Source of the DNA: YC2-FULL-38-9 sp964629635
Lineage (GTDB): Bacteria > Patescibacteriota > Microgenomatia > UBA1406 > GWC2-37-13
DNA: 64,000 nucleotides
Reading direction: 5' to 3'
Assembly (NCBI GenBank): GCA_964629635.1
Contig: CAZVQS010000001.1
Coordinates: 372,001 to 436,000 of the forward strand
The position numbers were made by a program, and so were the translations under genes. Shown in pieces: positions 40,609 to 48,142 of this stretch (its first letter is position 1; the number at the start of each line of letters is the position of its first letter). The notes below the pieces were generated by a model. The model saw only the letters and a list, made by a program, of their open reading frames with translations, had not been told where the DNA came from and did no database searches.

Positions 40609-41757
40609 TCAGGCACACATCTGGCTGCCGGTTTCCTTCGCGTACTGGTCTTTCGTAACACCGCAGTGGGGACACTGGGTACGTCCTTCACCAGAGGGAA
40701 TGGCTCCTCCGCACTTGGGGCAGGGGAACGAAGACTTGCCGGTTTCCGTGTCGGGTAGAGGCGAGCGGTTGGTCAGGAGGCGGGCCTGGGTGGAATGCTG
40801 GGAGATGAGGCTGGAAACCGAGTGGGAAGCGATGATCTCCTGAATATCGCTGCGCGAGACGGTTGAGGTGGTTGAACAGCCGTACAGCGTTACCGATCCG
40901 TTGTTTTTTTCGATGTAGGGGGCGATGACTGCGATATAGCGCTCCAACAGGTCCTGCTCTTTCATGAGCGCTCCGACAGTCTTGTCCCCCGGAGGCTCAA
41001 AGGCGAAAAGCTGCCCTCCTGTACTGTAACGTTCGAAAAGCCCTTTCATTTCCGCAATTGCGCTTTTGAGGGAGCGGGGAGTATACTGCTGCGTGTCCCG
41101 CCGCGATATGTATACGGGTGAAGTTTCGGTTTCGGCATATTGTTCCATGAAGCTGAAAAATCCGTTCGTGTCCATCCCTGTTGCGATGGGATGAGCAAGG
41201 TAATACATTTTTCCCTGCTCCGGGGAGTCGAATCCGGGCCGGGCTTGTCCGCTTTGTTCGGAAATCGTTCCCAAAAGGGGAAGGATGGGGAAGGAAGGGC
41301 GGACTTTGATGTCGAAATTCGCCGATTCGTTTTCACCGGTCTTGAAATTGACATAGAGCCGCCCGGAGTCGAAATTGACCCCCGGGAATCCGGAGGGTCC
41401 GTCCGGCGAATACCAGAGGGAAACCATGTCGTTGGGCGCCTGCATTACCATCTGTTCGAACCGCTCGAATCCAACAAGCGTCACCCCGTCCCGCTCGCGC
41501 TTGTCAATCTGCTTTTTCACGTTGAAGAGCGGGTGCTCCGTTTCCTGGGAATAGAATTCACGGTTTATATGATGGTATGCGTGCGGCAGCGATACCGCCT
41601 CGTCCATGAGAAATTCCCTTTCGTAGCTTTTGAGGTTGTGCTGGAGTTCGCGTTCCGCGAGGGTGCGTCCGAAAAGGGAAGATACCGTATTGTACCGTTC
41701 GCTTTCCTTGAGCGTGATGCCGAATTGTTGAAGGGTGCGCGACTGTTCTTGGTTCAT
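40609..41757 (-). CDS. Zinc-ribbon protein under a cobalamin riboswitch, function unknown
   Basis: 382 residues. A long helical N-terminus (LFGRTLAERELQHNLKSYER, DEAVSLPHAYHHINREF), a middle region with no known fold (MVSLWYSPDGPSGFPGVNFD, GKMYYLAHPIATGMDTNGFF, VTLYGCSTTS), and a C-terminal zinc ribbon CPKCGGAIPSGEGRTQCPHCG (C-x2-C-x11-C-x2-C). No membrane segment or catalytic motif. The riboswitch at 41780-41863 directly precedes it, so its amount should answer to vitamin B12. It stands just after nrdJ and the cobalamin adenosyltransferase. Conserved in related genomes as far as I recall, without assigned role. Confidence 0.7.
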   Translation of the reverse strand: MNQEQSRTLQQFGITLKESERYNTVSSLFGRTLAERELQHNLKSYEREFLMDEAVSLPHAYHHINREFYSQETEHPLFNVKKQIDKRERDGVTLVGFERFEQMVMQAPNDMVSLWYSPDGPSGFPGVNFDSGRLYVNFKTGENESANFDIKVRPSFPILPLLGTISEQSGQARPGFDSPEQGKMYYLAHPIATGMDTNGFFSFMEQYAETETSPVYISRRDTQQYTPRSLKSAIAEMKGLFERYSTGGQLFAFEPPGDKTVGALMKEQDLLERYIAVIAPYIEKNNGSVTLYGCSTTSTVSRSDIQEIIASHSVSSLISQHSTQARLLTNRSPLPDTETGKSSFPCPKCGGAIPSGEGRTQCPHCGVTKDQYAKETGSQMCA

Positions 41758-41763
41758 GGAAAA

Positions 41764-41888
41764 ATCCCTGCTCGGGGAAAGCTTCGGGCGGTATCGGACT
41801 CCCTTTGAAGGTTACCGTTGCGGCACAGTCGCTGGTTTGCACAGCGTTCCCGTAGCCGAAGCTCAAACTATGTAATCAAGCTATTATA
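41764..41888 (-). promoter_or_regulatory. Cobalamin riboswitch with its promoter
   Basis: Read on the minus strand: TATAAT (41888-41883), then the aptamer closed by AGCTTCGG (41863-41856) and CCGAAGCT (41787-41780). Inside are GGGAA, the P5 hairpin CGCTG/CAGCG with loop TGCAAAC, GCCGCAACGGTAA (core), and the B12 box AGTCCGATACCGCC. Together these match the cobalamin riboswitch consensus. After it, CCC-(loop)-GGG and ATTTTT (41777-41760 region) abut ATG 41757 and may be the kissing hairpin or the expression platform. The aptamer is compact, 84 nt. Confidence 0.85.
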
Positions 41889-41906
41889 TACCCGCAAATC
41901 ATTTTT

Positions 41907-42431
41907 TCACACGGTTTCTTCGTGTGATTTGTTGTATTTGCGGCTTATCATGAAAAGCACATCCGACAGGCGGTTCAGGTATTTGACCGCGCTCTGCATT
42001 TGTTCATTTATTTTCGGCTGGAGCCGCATATATGCAACAACGCTCCGTTCGGCCCTTCGGCATACGGTGCGGGCGATATGCGCAAGAGATGCTTCTTCGG
42101 TGCCCTGGGGGATAACGAACTGGGTAAGGCGGGGAAGCGTCTTGTCCAGGGCGTCGATATACTCCTCGAACCGGGCGGTCTTTTCTGCGATAGGGGATGC
42201 GTCGTTTTTCGATCCGGCAAGGAACGCCATGATTTCATAGAGGTCCTTCTGGATTGCGGTGAGGAATTCACGATCGCCCGTTTCCTTCACTTTCAGGATC
42301 AGGAGCCCGAGATGGGAGGAAAGTTCGTCTATGTTTCCGGTCGCCTCGATCTGCGGGTCGGATTTATAGACGCGCTTTCCTCCGATGATTCCGGTCTCGC
42401 CGCTGTCTCCCGTTCGGGTATAGATTGGCAT
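41907..42431 (-). CDS. ATP:cob(I)alamin adenosyltransferase, PduO type
   Basis: 174 residues from ATG 42431. Family motifs: TRTGDSGETGIIGGKRVYK (ATP loop, near residue 5-23), NIDELSSHLGLL, and ARTVCRRAERSVV plus YLNRLSDVLFMISR (C-terminal helices). It makes adenosylcobalamin, the cofactor of the nrdJ product. Its start is 1 nt after the nrdJ stop (TGATATG), so the enzyme and its cofactor maker are expressed together. The frame is open to 42521, inside nrdJ. Confidence 0.92.
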   Translation of the reverse strand: MPIYTRTGDSGETGIIGGKRVYKSDPQIEATGNIDELSSHLGLLILKVKETGDREFLTAIQKDLYEIMAFLAGSKNDASPIAEKTARFEEYIDALDKTLPRLTQFVIPQGTEEASLAHIARTVCRRAERSVVAYMRLQPKINEQMQSAVKYLNRLSDVLFMISRKYNKSHEETV

Positions 42432-42432
42432 A

Positions 42433-44799
42433 TCAGCATTCGGAATAGCCGCAGCCGTAGCACTTTTTGCACCCTTCCTCATGCGCAAGCGATGCTTCGC
42501 CGCATGACGGACACAGGTCAAAGAGTTTCGGTGTCGGGGCTGACGGTTGGATGAGGGACGCCTGAGTCACTTCCGTGACGAGTTTCGGTTCCTCTTTCTT
42601 TTCCTCTTTTTTCGCGTGAGCACCAAGCGAGTAGTGCATGGACAGCACTTTCGCGACAGCATCCGGAAGGCTTCTGATCTTGTCCTTGCCGAATCCGAGG
42701 GTGCGCGCGCCGCCGATGCCCTCAAGCTGCTGAATGATTTCCTGGACTCTCTGGAGCGCGGGCATGTGGGACGCGAAGCGCAGGGCAAGGGAAATGGTTC
42801 TGCCTAAGCCCTCTGCCATCGCGGATATGTCGCTTCCCGGCTTGCTGATGTTGATGAATACTTCCAAAGGTTCAGGCACAGTGCCGCCATTCGTGTTTAT
42901 AGTGATGAACGCGACGCCGACCGGCGTGTTGATGCGGTATGTGGAGCCGTGCACCACCATCGGGCGGGGTTTCACGCTGTACTGGGGGACGGCCGGTTTC
43001 TTTTCCTCTTCCTTTTCCTTCTTGTCGACGCGTTCCAGCACTCCCATGCGGGATCCTTCTCTCATGTATGCGATGCCTTTGAGGCCCTGCTTGTAAGCGA
43101 GTGTGTACAGGCGTTTCACGTCCTCAACCGTGTGGGTTTTGGGCGCATTCACCGTCTTTGAGATCGAAGCGTCGACATACTTCTGGATCGCGGCCTGGAC
43201 CAGCACGTGGTCCTCGGGGGAGAGCTCGTTGGCCGAAACGAAATAGTCGGGTTTCTTGAGTTTTCCTTCCTTCACTTCCTTCTCGTGTTTCTTGAACCAC
43301 TTGTCATACAGGTGGTGGCGCAGAATGTGTTCGCCGAGACGGTCTTTCCGGATGAATTCGAATTCGAATACCGGCTCGATGCCTGAGGTGGTGTTTGCCA
43401 TGAGGGACGTGGAACCGGTCGGCGCCTGCATGAGAAGAATCGAATTGCGCGTTCCGTGTTCCTTGATTTCCTTTTTCACGTCCTCCGGCAATTGGGATAT
43501 GAATTTGCCCTTCAGGTATTTTTCCGCATCGAACTTGGGGAAATGGCCCTTGTCTTTCGCGATCTCAACGGAGGTCCGGTAAGCCTCATCCCGTATGATC
43601 CGGTACACTTTGTCGATGAACGCGAGCGATTCTTTTGAGCCGTAACGCATATGGAGTTTGATAAGCGTGTCACCGAGCCCCATAGTACCAAGCCCGAGGC
43701 GGCGTTCGCCTTCAAGCTGTGTTTTCCTGATGCCCTCGAAGAAGTACTGGTCCATGTCAATGACGTTGTCCTGGAACCGCACGCCGGCCCGGACGACCTT
43801 TTTCAGGGTGGTGAAATCGAACTTGCCCTTCCGGTCGATATTGCTTGTTCCTTTGACGAGCGCGGACAAATTTATGGATCCGAGGTTGCAGACTCCCCAG
43901 GGCGGAAGGCCTTCTTCGCCGCATGGGTTTACGCAGTTGATACGGTTCCAATACCAGTTGTTGTTCAATTTGTTATAGCGTTCCATGAAAACCACTCCCG
44001 GTTCCGCCGATTTCCACGCCGCGTCCGCGATAAGATCCCATATTTTGCGCGCCTTGACAACTTTGCGGACAATGATTTTCTTGCCGAGTTTTTTCCATTC
44101 CTCAAGGTCGCCGTTCCATACTTCGTCATATTCGGGATCCTGGGTGTCCGGAAAGACAAGCGGCCAGTCCGCATCCTTTTCGACCGCCTCCATGAAGGAG
44201 TCGGAAATACAAAGCGACAGGTTTGCGCCGTTTATTCTCGTGAGGTCCTGCTTTACGGTAATGAATTCCTCGATGTCCGGGTGCCAGTCCCAGAGCATGA
44301 GCATGAGCGCTCCGCGCCGCGTGCCGCCCTGCTGGATGATGTCCTTGGTCGCAACCGAAAAAAGTTCCGCCCAGTTGATGGGGCCGGAGGAGAATCCGTT
44401 CACTTTGCGTACGCGGGAGCCGCGGGGACGAAGGGAGGACAGGTTGATACCGACGCCGCCGCCGCGCGCCATGATTTCAACCATCCGTTTCAATGTCTCG
44501 AGGATCCCGCCGCGGGAATCCTTGGGCGAGGGGATGACGAAGCAGTTGTAGAAGGTGACGTCAAAACCCGTACCCGCACCGGCAAGGATACGGCCTCCGG
44601 GGATGTATTTGAAGTCCTTCATCGCTTCGTAGAAATCCTTTTCCCACCGTTTCTGGTCTTCCTTTTTTTCCTTCTGGGCGACCGCTTTGGCGATGCGTTT
44701 CCACATTTCGCCGGGAGTTTTTTCGAGGGAATTGCCCTTTTTGTCTTTCAAAGAATAACGGTCGAGGAAAACCTTTTCTGAAATGCCGGTGAGTTTCAT
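42433..44799 (-). CDS. nrdJ: Adenosylcobalamin-dependent ribonucleotide reductase (class II)
   Basis: 788 residues from ATG 44799. C86 (YNCFVIPSP) and C304 (GVCNLGS) are the redox pair; the thiyl radical site NPCGEE (N291, C293, E295) is intact. GGGVGINLSSLRPRGS and QGGTRRGALMLML form the substrate site. The Cys-rich tail (CPSCG ... CKKCYGCGYSEC) resembles the zinc-binding C-terminus typical of NrdJ. It reduces ribonucleotides to deoxyribonucleotides without oxygen. The longer start at 44811 falls inside a dispersed repeat and was rejected. No N-terminal ATP cone is obvious. Confidence 0.95.
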   Translation of the reverse strand: MKLTGISEKVFLDRYSLKDKKGNSLEKTPGEMWKRIAKAVAQKEKKEDQKRWEKDFYEAMKDFKYIPGGRILAGAGTGFDVTFYNCFVIPSPKDSRGGILETLKRMVEIMARGGGVGINLSSLRPRGSRVRKVNGFSSGPINWAELFSVATKDIIQQGGTRRGALMLMLWDWHPDIEEFITVKQDLTRINGANLSLCISDSFMEAVEKDADWPLVFPDTQDPEYDEVWNGDLEEWKKLGKKIIVRKVVKARKIWDLIADAAWKSAEPGVVFMERYNKLNNNWYWNRINCVNPCGEEGLPPWGVCNLGSINLSALVKGTSNIDRKGKFDFTTLKKVVRAGVRFQDNVIDMDQYFFEGIRKTQLEGERRLGLGTMGLGDTLIKLHMRYGSKESLAFIDKVYRIIRDEAYRTSVEIAKDKGHFPKFDAEKYLKGKFISQLPEDVKKEIKEHGTRNSILLMQAPTGSTSLMANTTSGIEPVFEFEFIRKDRLGEHILRHHLYDKWFKKHEKEVKEGKLKKPDYFVSANELSPEDHVLVQAAIQKYVDASISKTVNAPKTHTVEDVKRLYTLAYKQGLKGIAYMREGSRMGVLERVDKKEKEEEKKPAVPQYSVKPRPMVVHGSTYRINTPVGVAFITINTNGGTVPEPLEVFINISKPGSDISAMAEGLGRTISLALRFASHMPALQRVQEIIQQLEGIGGARTLGFGKDKIRSLPDAVAKVLSMHYSLGAHAKKEEKKEEPKLVTEVTQASLIQPSAPTPKLFDLCPSCGEASLAHEEGCKKCYGCGYSEC

Positions 44800-44808
44800 A
44801 GGATTTGT

Positions 44809-44834
44809 CATTCCGAGCGAAGTCGAGAAATCTC
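44809..44834. repeat. Dispersed short repeat (CATTCCGAGCGAAGTCGAGA type)
   Basis: CATTCCGAGCGAAGTCGAGA followed by AATCTC, a widespread intergenic repeat of environmental bacteria as I recall it. Only one copy in this window. It has a small CGA/TCG stem and overlaps the longest nrdJ frame. Confidence 0.5.
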
Positions 44835-44922
44835 TTTCGTTCGGTTAACTGCTAATGGTATCCTTCATTCCGATTTCGTTGGAATTCAGGACAATTTCGT
44901 CTGATGAAAATGAAATTGATTA

Positions 44923-45369
44923 TTACATCAACTTCTTCACTTCCTTATCCACGTCGTCTATCGCGACAAAGCGCTTGAAAACCGACGCGAACCGGATGTA
45001 CGCAATTTTATCAAGAACTTTTAATTTGGTTGCAACCCAAATGCCTACCTGGTTGCTTTCGATCTCGGTCGAATCCATCTCCTTCAAACCTGTTTCGACG
45101 CTGTTTACAATGTCTTCGATCTGCATAGCGGTGATCCCCGTCTTCTCGCAGGACTTGAACAACCCCCGCTTAAGCTTATCCCGGTCAAACCGCTCGCGCC
45201 GCCCGTCCCGTTTGATCACGAGGATGGGCAGCTCCTCGACCCGCTCGTACGTGGTGAAGCGTTTCCCGCAATGGGGGCAGCTCCGCCGCCGTCTAACCGT
45301 GGCGCCGTCTTCAGACAGTCTTGTTTCGATTACGTCCGAATCGGCATGCTTGCAGAATATGCAATACAT
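44923..45369 (-). CDS. nrdR: Transcriptional repressor NrdR
   Basis: 148 residues from ATG 45369. N-terminal zinc ribbon with C3, C6 (MYCIFCKH) and C31, C34 (SCPHCGKRF), then the ATP cone (about 49-139; LVIKRDGRRERFDRDKL, GITAMQIEDIVNSVETGL). It senses ATP/dATP and represses ribonucleotide reductase genes. Here it lies upstream of nrdJ on the same strand, 123 nt away from its start. The frame is open to 45423; the zinc ribbon fixes the true start. Confidence 0.95.
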   Translation of the reverse strand: MYCIFCKHADSDVIETRLSEDGATVRRRRSCPHCGKRFTTYERVEELPILVIKRDGRRERFDRDKLKRGLFKSCEKTGITAMQIEDIVNSVETGLKEMDSTEIESNQVGIWVATKLKVLDKIAYIRFASVFKRFVAIDDVDKEVKKLM

Positions 45370-45371
45370 AG

Positions 45372-45415
45372 GTTGTGTCACCTTAAAATTTAGAACACAA
45401 CTGGTAGGTTTACAA
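45372..45415 (-). promoter_or_regulatory. nrdR promoter with inverted repeat
   Basis: On the minus strand TTGTAA (45415-45410), 17-nt spacer, TAAATT (45392-45387). GTTGTGT (45372-45378) and ACACAAC (45395-45401) form a 7-bp inverted repeat around the -10. The arms recall NrdR-box half sites (ACAC/GTGT) but the 16-nt spacing is not standard. Confidence 0.5.
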
Positions 45416-45657
45416 GAGGTCAAAATACACCCTAAATGTATCAGGCATCCAGTTTAGCCTCATGGGGTTTATACCCGGAAAAATTGCCAAAAATAGTTGA
45501 ACAAGGAGCCTGTAACAACGCGCTTTAGTGGCAAAATCATCCCGACGGCCAGAACATTTCTTACTGTTTCGCCCGGCATTTTTCACGGATTTCTTAAGAG
45601 AAGAATTTCCGGTTTCCAAAAAAGGGGTCCTTGGAGGAGTTTTTTACCCTTTTTGGG
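45416..45657. other. Noncoding stretch between nrdR and the RNA ligase partner gene
   Basis: With the flanking promoters the gap between coding regions is 303 nt. I see no convincing gene, hairpin-plus-T terminator or known RNA here. A 69-codon minus-strand frame (45410-45619) has no signal, family motif or promoter. One TTTCTTAC copy lies at 45564-45571. Confidence 0.5.
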
Positions 45658-45663
45658 TATAAT
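45658..45663 (+). promoter_or_regulatory. -10 box of the RNA ligase partner gene
   Basis: TATAAT 9 nt before ATG 45673. The frame is open from 45631, but that start would lie upstream of the -10. Confidence 0.6.
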
Positions 45664-45672
45664 AGGGGATAT

Positions 45673-46302
45673 ATGGACAGCTATATTCTCGACACCAATC
45701 TCTTTTTCAACATGGAAGAGGGTATGGATCTGGGTGCAAAGACCGAAGAGGTAGTGGTCACCCTTACCAAAGCCGCAAAACGGCTCAAAGAGACCTCCCA
45801 GGGCATGTTTTACCTCGGGCCGCGCGTTGTTGAGGAGTTCCTCAGTTTTTTCGAAAACAAGGAGCAGCCGTTTCTCCGGGAATTCCTGGCGTCCGTTACC
45901 ATACAGTCGCCGGAAGTGGGCAAGGCTGTTTTTCCCGCACAGGTCTTTTACCGGCTGGTTGACGATATCAGGGGGAGAAGCTACCGGGGGCTGCGCATCG
46001 GGGAAGAGGAAATCCACAAGGCGGGCACCCTTATGCAAGGCAAGGCCGGCCTTTCCAAAAAGGAATTCGAAATGACCATAGGGGAGGTGGTGAAAAAGTA
46101 CCGCGAACGCTACCGGCAGGCAACGCGCACCGGGTTTCTCGACAGCCTCGCGGATCTTGATTCCATACTCCTTGCAAAAGAGCTGAACGGAATCCTCGTG
46201 TCAACGGATGAAGGCGTGCTCGATTGGGGGAGGGTTTTCGGGGTCAAAGAGATGCCGGCATCGGTTTTTGGTGCAAAGATGCGTCCTCTTCTTCAGGGAT
46301 AA
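45673..46302 (+). CDS. RNA ligase partner protein, PIN-domain family
   Basis: 209 residues. It begins MDSYILDTNLFFN, the PIN-type metal site, with further acidic positions in VVEEFLSFF, LADLDSILLAKEL and STDEGVLDWG. This matches the family called RNA ligase partner protein in archaea and Aquifex-like bacteria, where it neighbours an Rnl3-type RNA ligase. Acidic residues fit a metal-dependent nuclease. No RNA ligase gene lies in this window. Its 3' end overlaps the next gene by 59 nt, convergent. Confidence 0.82.
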   Translation: MDSYILDTNLFFNMEEGMDLGAKTEEVVVTLTKAAKRLKETSQGMFYLGPRVVEEFLSFFENKEQPFLREFLASVTIQSPEVGKAVFPAQVFYRLVDDIRGRSYRGLRIGEEEIHKAGTLMQGKAGLSKKEFEMTIGEVVKKYRERYRQATRTGFLDSLADLDSILLAKELNGILVSTDEGVLDWGRVFGVKEMPASVFGAKMRPLLQG

Positions 46303-46795
46303 GGTTTGAAAGGATATCCACCATTTTCTCCGTAACGGTCCGCCGGGGTTTTTCCATGTACATGATGTGCTTGGACAGGAGTATCATGATTTCTTTCTTC
46401 ACCTGCGCGTTGGGGACAACCAGATATGCATGGTATGAATAGGGGGCATGGGTGACCACCGTCAGGATGTCGAATCCGAATTTTTTCGTGAAATAGTAAT
46501 GGGAAAGCACTTCCCATCTGAGGCTGATGCCGGTCGTTTCGATGCCGAATGTGGTAATGACATGTTCGACTTCCGGGGGAGGGGTGACGGTAAGCACGTA
46601 GAACATGAAAAGAAGGCTCCAGACGGGGATAACCAGGATGAAATCGCCGAAAAAGAGCACGATAAGGGATATGAGAAGCGCGAGAGCCAGGTAGAAGCGG
46701 ATGATGAGCTTGCTCCGTTTCTTGTAGGCCCGCAGCGGCGCTTTCCAGGAATAGAGCCTCTGGGGATTGGGGGAAGGCGATATTACCTGTTCCAT
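46244..46795 (-). CDS. Two-helix membrane protein, conserved hypothetical
   Basis: 183 residues: membrane hairpin at about 33-50 and 54-70, then a cytoplasmic alpha/beta part (IETTGISLRWEVLSHYYFTK, ILTVVTHAPYSYHAYLVVP, LSKHIMYMEKPRRTVTEKM). This arrangement recurs in CPR genomes as I recall it; role unknown. TATACT ends 6 nt before the ATG. Overlap of 59 nt with a convergent gene is long for this window, but both reading frames look real. Confidence 0.65.
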   Translation of the reverse strand: MEQVISPSPNPQRLYSWKAPLRAYKKRSKLIIRFYLALALLISLIVLFFGDFILVIPVWSLLFMFYVLTVTPPPEVEHVITTFGIETTGISLRWEVLSHYYFTKKFGFDILTVVTHAPYSYHAYLVVPNAQVKKEIMILLSKHIMYMEKPRRTVTEKMVDILSNLIPEEEDASLHQKPMPASL

Positions 46796-46801
46796 ATATA
46801 T

Positions 46802-46807
46802 AGTATA
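46802..46807 (-). promoter_or_regulatory. -10 box of the 46795 gene
   Basis: TATACT on the minus strand, 6 nt before ATG 46795, in a run of alternating TA. Confidence 0.55.
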
Positions 46808-46845
46808 TATATTGTTCTTGAAATTAGGGTAAAAGTCAATTAGTG

Positions 46846-46874
46846 TTGCAAATACTATCCTATAATGTTATAAT
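46846..46874 (+). promoter_or_regulatory. Promoter of the IPNTG protein gene
   Basis: TTGCAA (46846-46851), 17-nt spacer, TATAAT (46869-46874), 6 nt before ATG 46881. A second TATAAT sits at 46861-46866. A model leaderless promoter. Confidence 0.75.
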
Positions 46875-46880
46875 ACCCCT

Positions 46881-47246
46881 ATGGAACAATTCAACAAAGT
46901 CATCTCATTCGTGCTCGGCCTCGTTGTTGTTATCATCTTCCTTGCGGTCGCTACCGGCAGGATCAACCTGAAAAAGGGCATTTGGCCTTTCACAACGGCC
47001 CGAACTACCCCAACGGCCGCCCGTTCCACGCCTACCCCCACCCCCCGCGGAGGCACGCTTTCCCTGAACCAGACGCAAAGAAACCAGACCAGGGTGAACG
47101 TTCCGACACCGGGAGCAAACTACCGCAGCTATAACGGTTCTACGCCTTCGACTATCCCGAATACGGGTCCGGAGCTTCTGATTCCCATGGCGATCTCATC
47201 GCTTCTGGGCGGAGCATTCCTCAAAAAAATGGGGAAGAAGGAATAA
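46881..47246 (+). CDS. Surface protein with IPNTG sortase-type anchor
   Basis: 121 residues: membrane segment (about 7-24), Thr/Pro-rich stretch (TARTTPTAARSTPTPTP), Asn/Gln-rich middle, then IPNTGPELLIPMAISSLLGG followed by KKMGKKE. The end is a textbook cell-wall sorting signal: an LPxTG-like motif, hydrophobic helix and basic tail. It should be cut by a class E/F-like sortase that is not in this window. Having a helix at both ends is odd; the first is probably a cleaved signal peptide. Confidence 0.75.
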   Translation: MEQFNKVISFVLGLVVVIIFLAVATGRINLKKGIWPFTTARTTPTAARSTPTPTPRGGTLSLNQTQRNQTRVNVPTPGANYRSYNGSTPSTIPNTGPELLIPMAISSLLGGAFLKKMGKKE

Positions 47247-47249
47247 CCG

Positions 47250-47888
47250 TCACGGTCCGGGAGCGGCACCGCCGAAACCGGGCAGGCGAAGTATTCCCGA
47301 TCCGATGATGTTCACGATAAATACGGAACCGAGCGCGAAAATAAGACCTATAACCGCTCCGGTAACCACCCGTTTCCCGTAATTCAAACGTTCAGGTTCA
47401 GCCTGCGACGTGAGGATGAGGAACCCTCCATACATAAGCATCAATAATGCGATTCCTCCCGTCACCCTGAATACCAAAAGGTCAAATATTTTTTGCACAA
47501 AACTGGAGGCGCCCGTTCCCGTGTTATTTGAAAATCCGCCCGTTGAGGTGACGCACCCGATCATGGTGTATTGGCGTCCGGTAAAGGGCGTAGGCGGCGC
47601 GCCGCTGATCACGCGTACCGTATCGCAGGCGGCCGGGTCCGGAGTGGTGCCGGTCGGATACAGTTCGGGATACAGACATTTGGCGCACGCTTCCCAGTTG
47701 CCCGGTTTGGGATTGCCGGTTAACAGGGGCCGCGTATCTTCCTGGCAGGTTTGCGCTTCGACATTTATTTCAGGGCAGTAACCGCACGCGTCGCAGGTTG
47801 CGAAACGGACATCCTGTCCGTTGACTGCCGGTGTTTGCGAGGCGAAAAGAACCAAGAAAAGAAGCAGAGTGACGAAGGCCTTTTTCAT
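47250..47888 (-). CDS. Cys-rich exported protein with VirB2/TrbC-like two-helix C-terminus
   Basis: 212 residues. Signal peptide (1-24); Cys-rich middle (CDACGYCPEIN, CAKCLYP; about eight Cys in all); then two membrane helices (about 138-158 and 172-195) with RVTGGIALLMLMYGGFLILT and RVVTGAVIGLIFALGSVFIV. The helical hairpin resembles the pilin VirB2/TrbC. CPR genomes commonly encode such proteins without a full type IV secretion system. Tip of a pilus or membrane scaffold are both possible. TATACT ends 10 nt before the ATG. Confidence 0.7.
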   Translation of the reverse strand: MKKAFVTLLLFLVLFASQTPAVNGQDVRFATCDACGYCPEINVEAQTCQEDTRPLLTGNPKPGNWEACAKCLYPELYPTGTTPDPAACDTVRVISGAPPTPFTGRQYTMIGCVTSTGGFSNNTGTGASSFVQKIFDLLVFRVTGGIALLMLMYGGFLILTSQAEPERLNYGKRVVTGAVIGLIFALGSVFIVNIIGSGILRLPGFGGAAPGP

Positions 47889-48028
47889 ATATAAATCCAG
47901 TATAACATTCTTCTTTAATCAAACTCAACCCTCCGTTATCCCCACCGGTCCTGCTAAGCTGGAGAGAGAAGGTTCCGTTACAACGAGATTCTGCAGACGG
48001 ATCCGGAAGGACATATAAAGACTGGTGT

Positions 48029-48077
48029 CATTCCCGCGAAAGCGGGAATCTTTTTAATTCCCGATTAAATCGGGAAC
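48029..48077. repeat. Double-hairpin intergenic repeat
   Basis: Two palindromes in tandem: ATTCCCGCGAAAGCGGGAAT (48030-48049) and TTCCCGATT-A-AATCGGGAA (48058-48076). Their shared ATTCCCG arms are typical of dispersed REP-like elements. It lies between divergent genes, so it is not serving as a terminator of either. Confidence 0.6.
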
Positions 48078-48130
48078 GACATGTGTTTGAATTTGAAATA
48101 TTTCTTAAAGTAACGCAGTTGAGGAGAGGG

Positions 48131-48136
48131 TATAAT
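48131..48136 (+). promoter_or_regulatory. -10 box of the SpoIID-like gene
   Basis: TATAAT 6 nt before ATG 48143; the frame is open from 48083. Confidence 0.6.
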
Positions 48137-48142
48137 GGTTAT

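Noticed and set aside
43651..44781. 376-codon plus-strand open frame opposite nrdJ
   Set aside because: Antisense shadow of a long balanced-composition gene; nrdJ is unambiguous.
42433..44799. Intein in the ribonucleotide reductase
   Set aside because: The protein is of normal length with no Hint-type motifs between its blocks.
45410..45619. 69-codon minus-strand frame upstream of nrdR
   Set aside because: No family motif, signal or promoter, and it overlaps the nrdR promoter.
47250..47888. Type IV secretion or conjugation system
   Set aside because: Only a VirB2-like hairpin protein is present; no VirB4, VirD4, relaxase or other component in the window.
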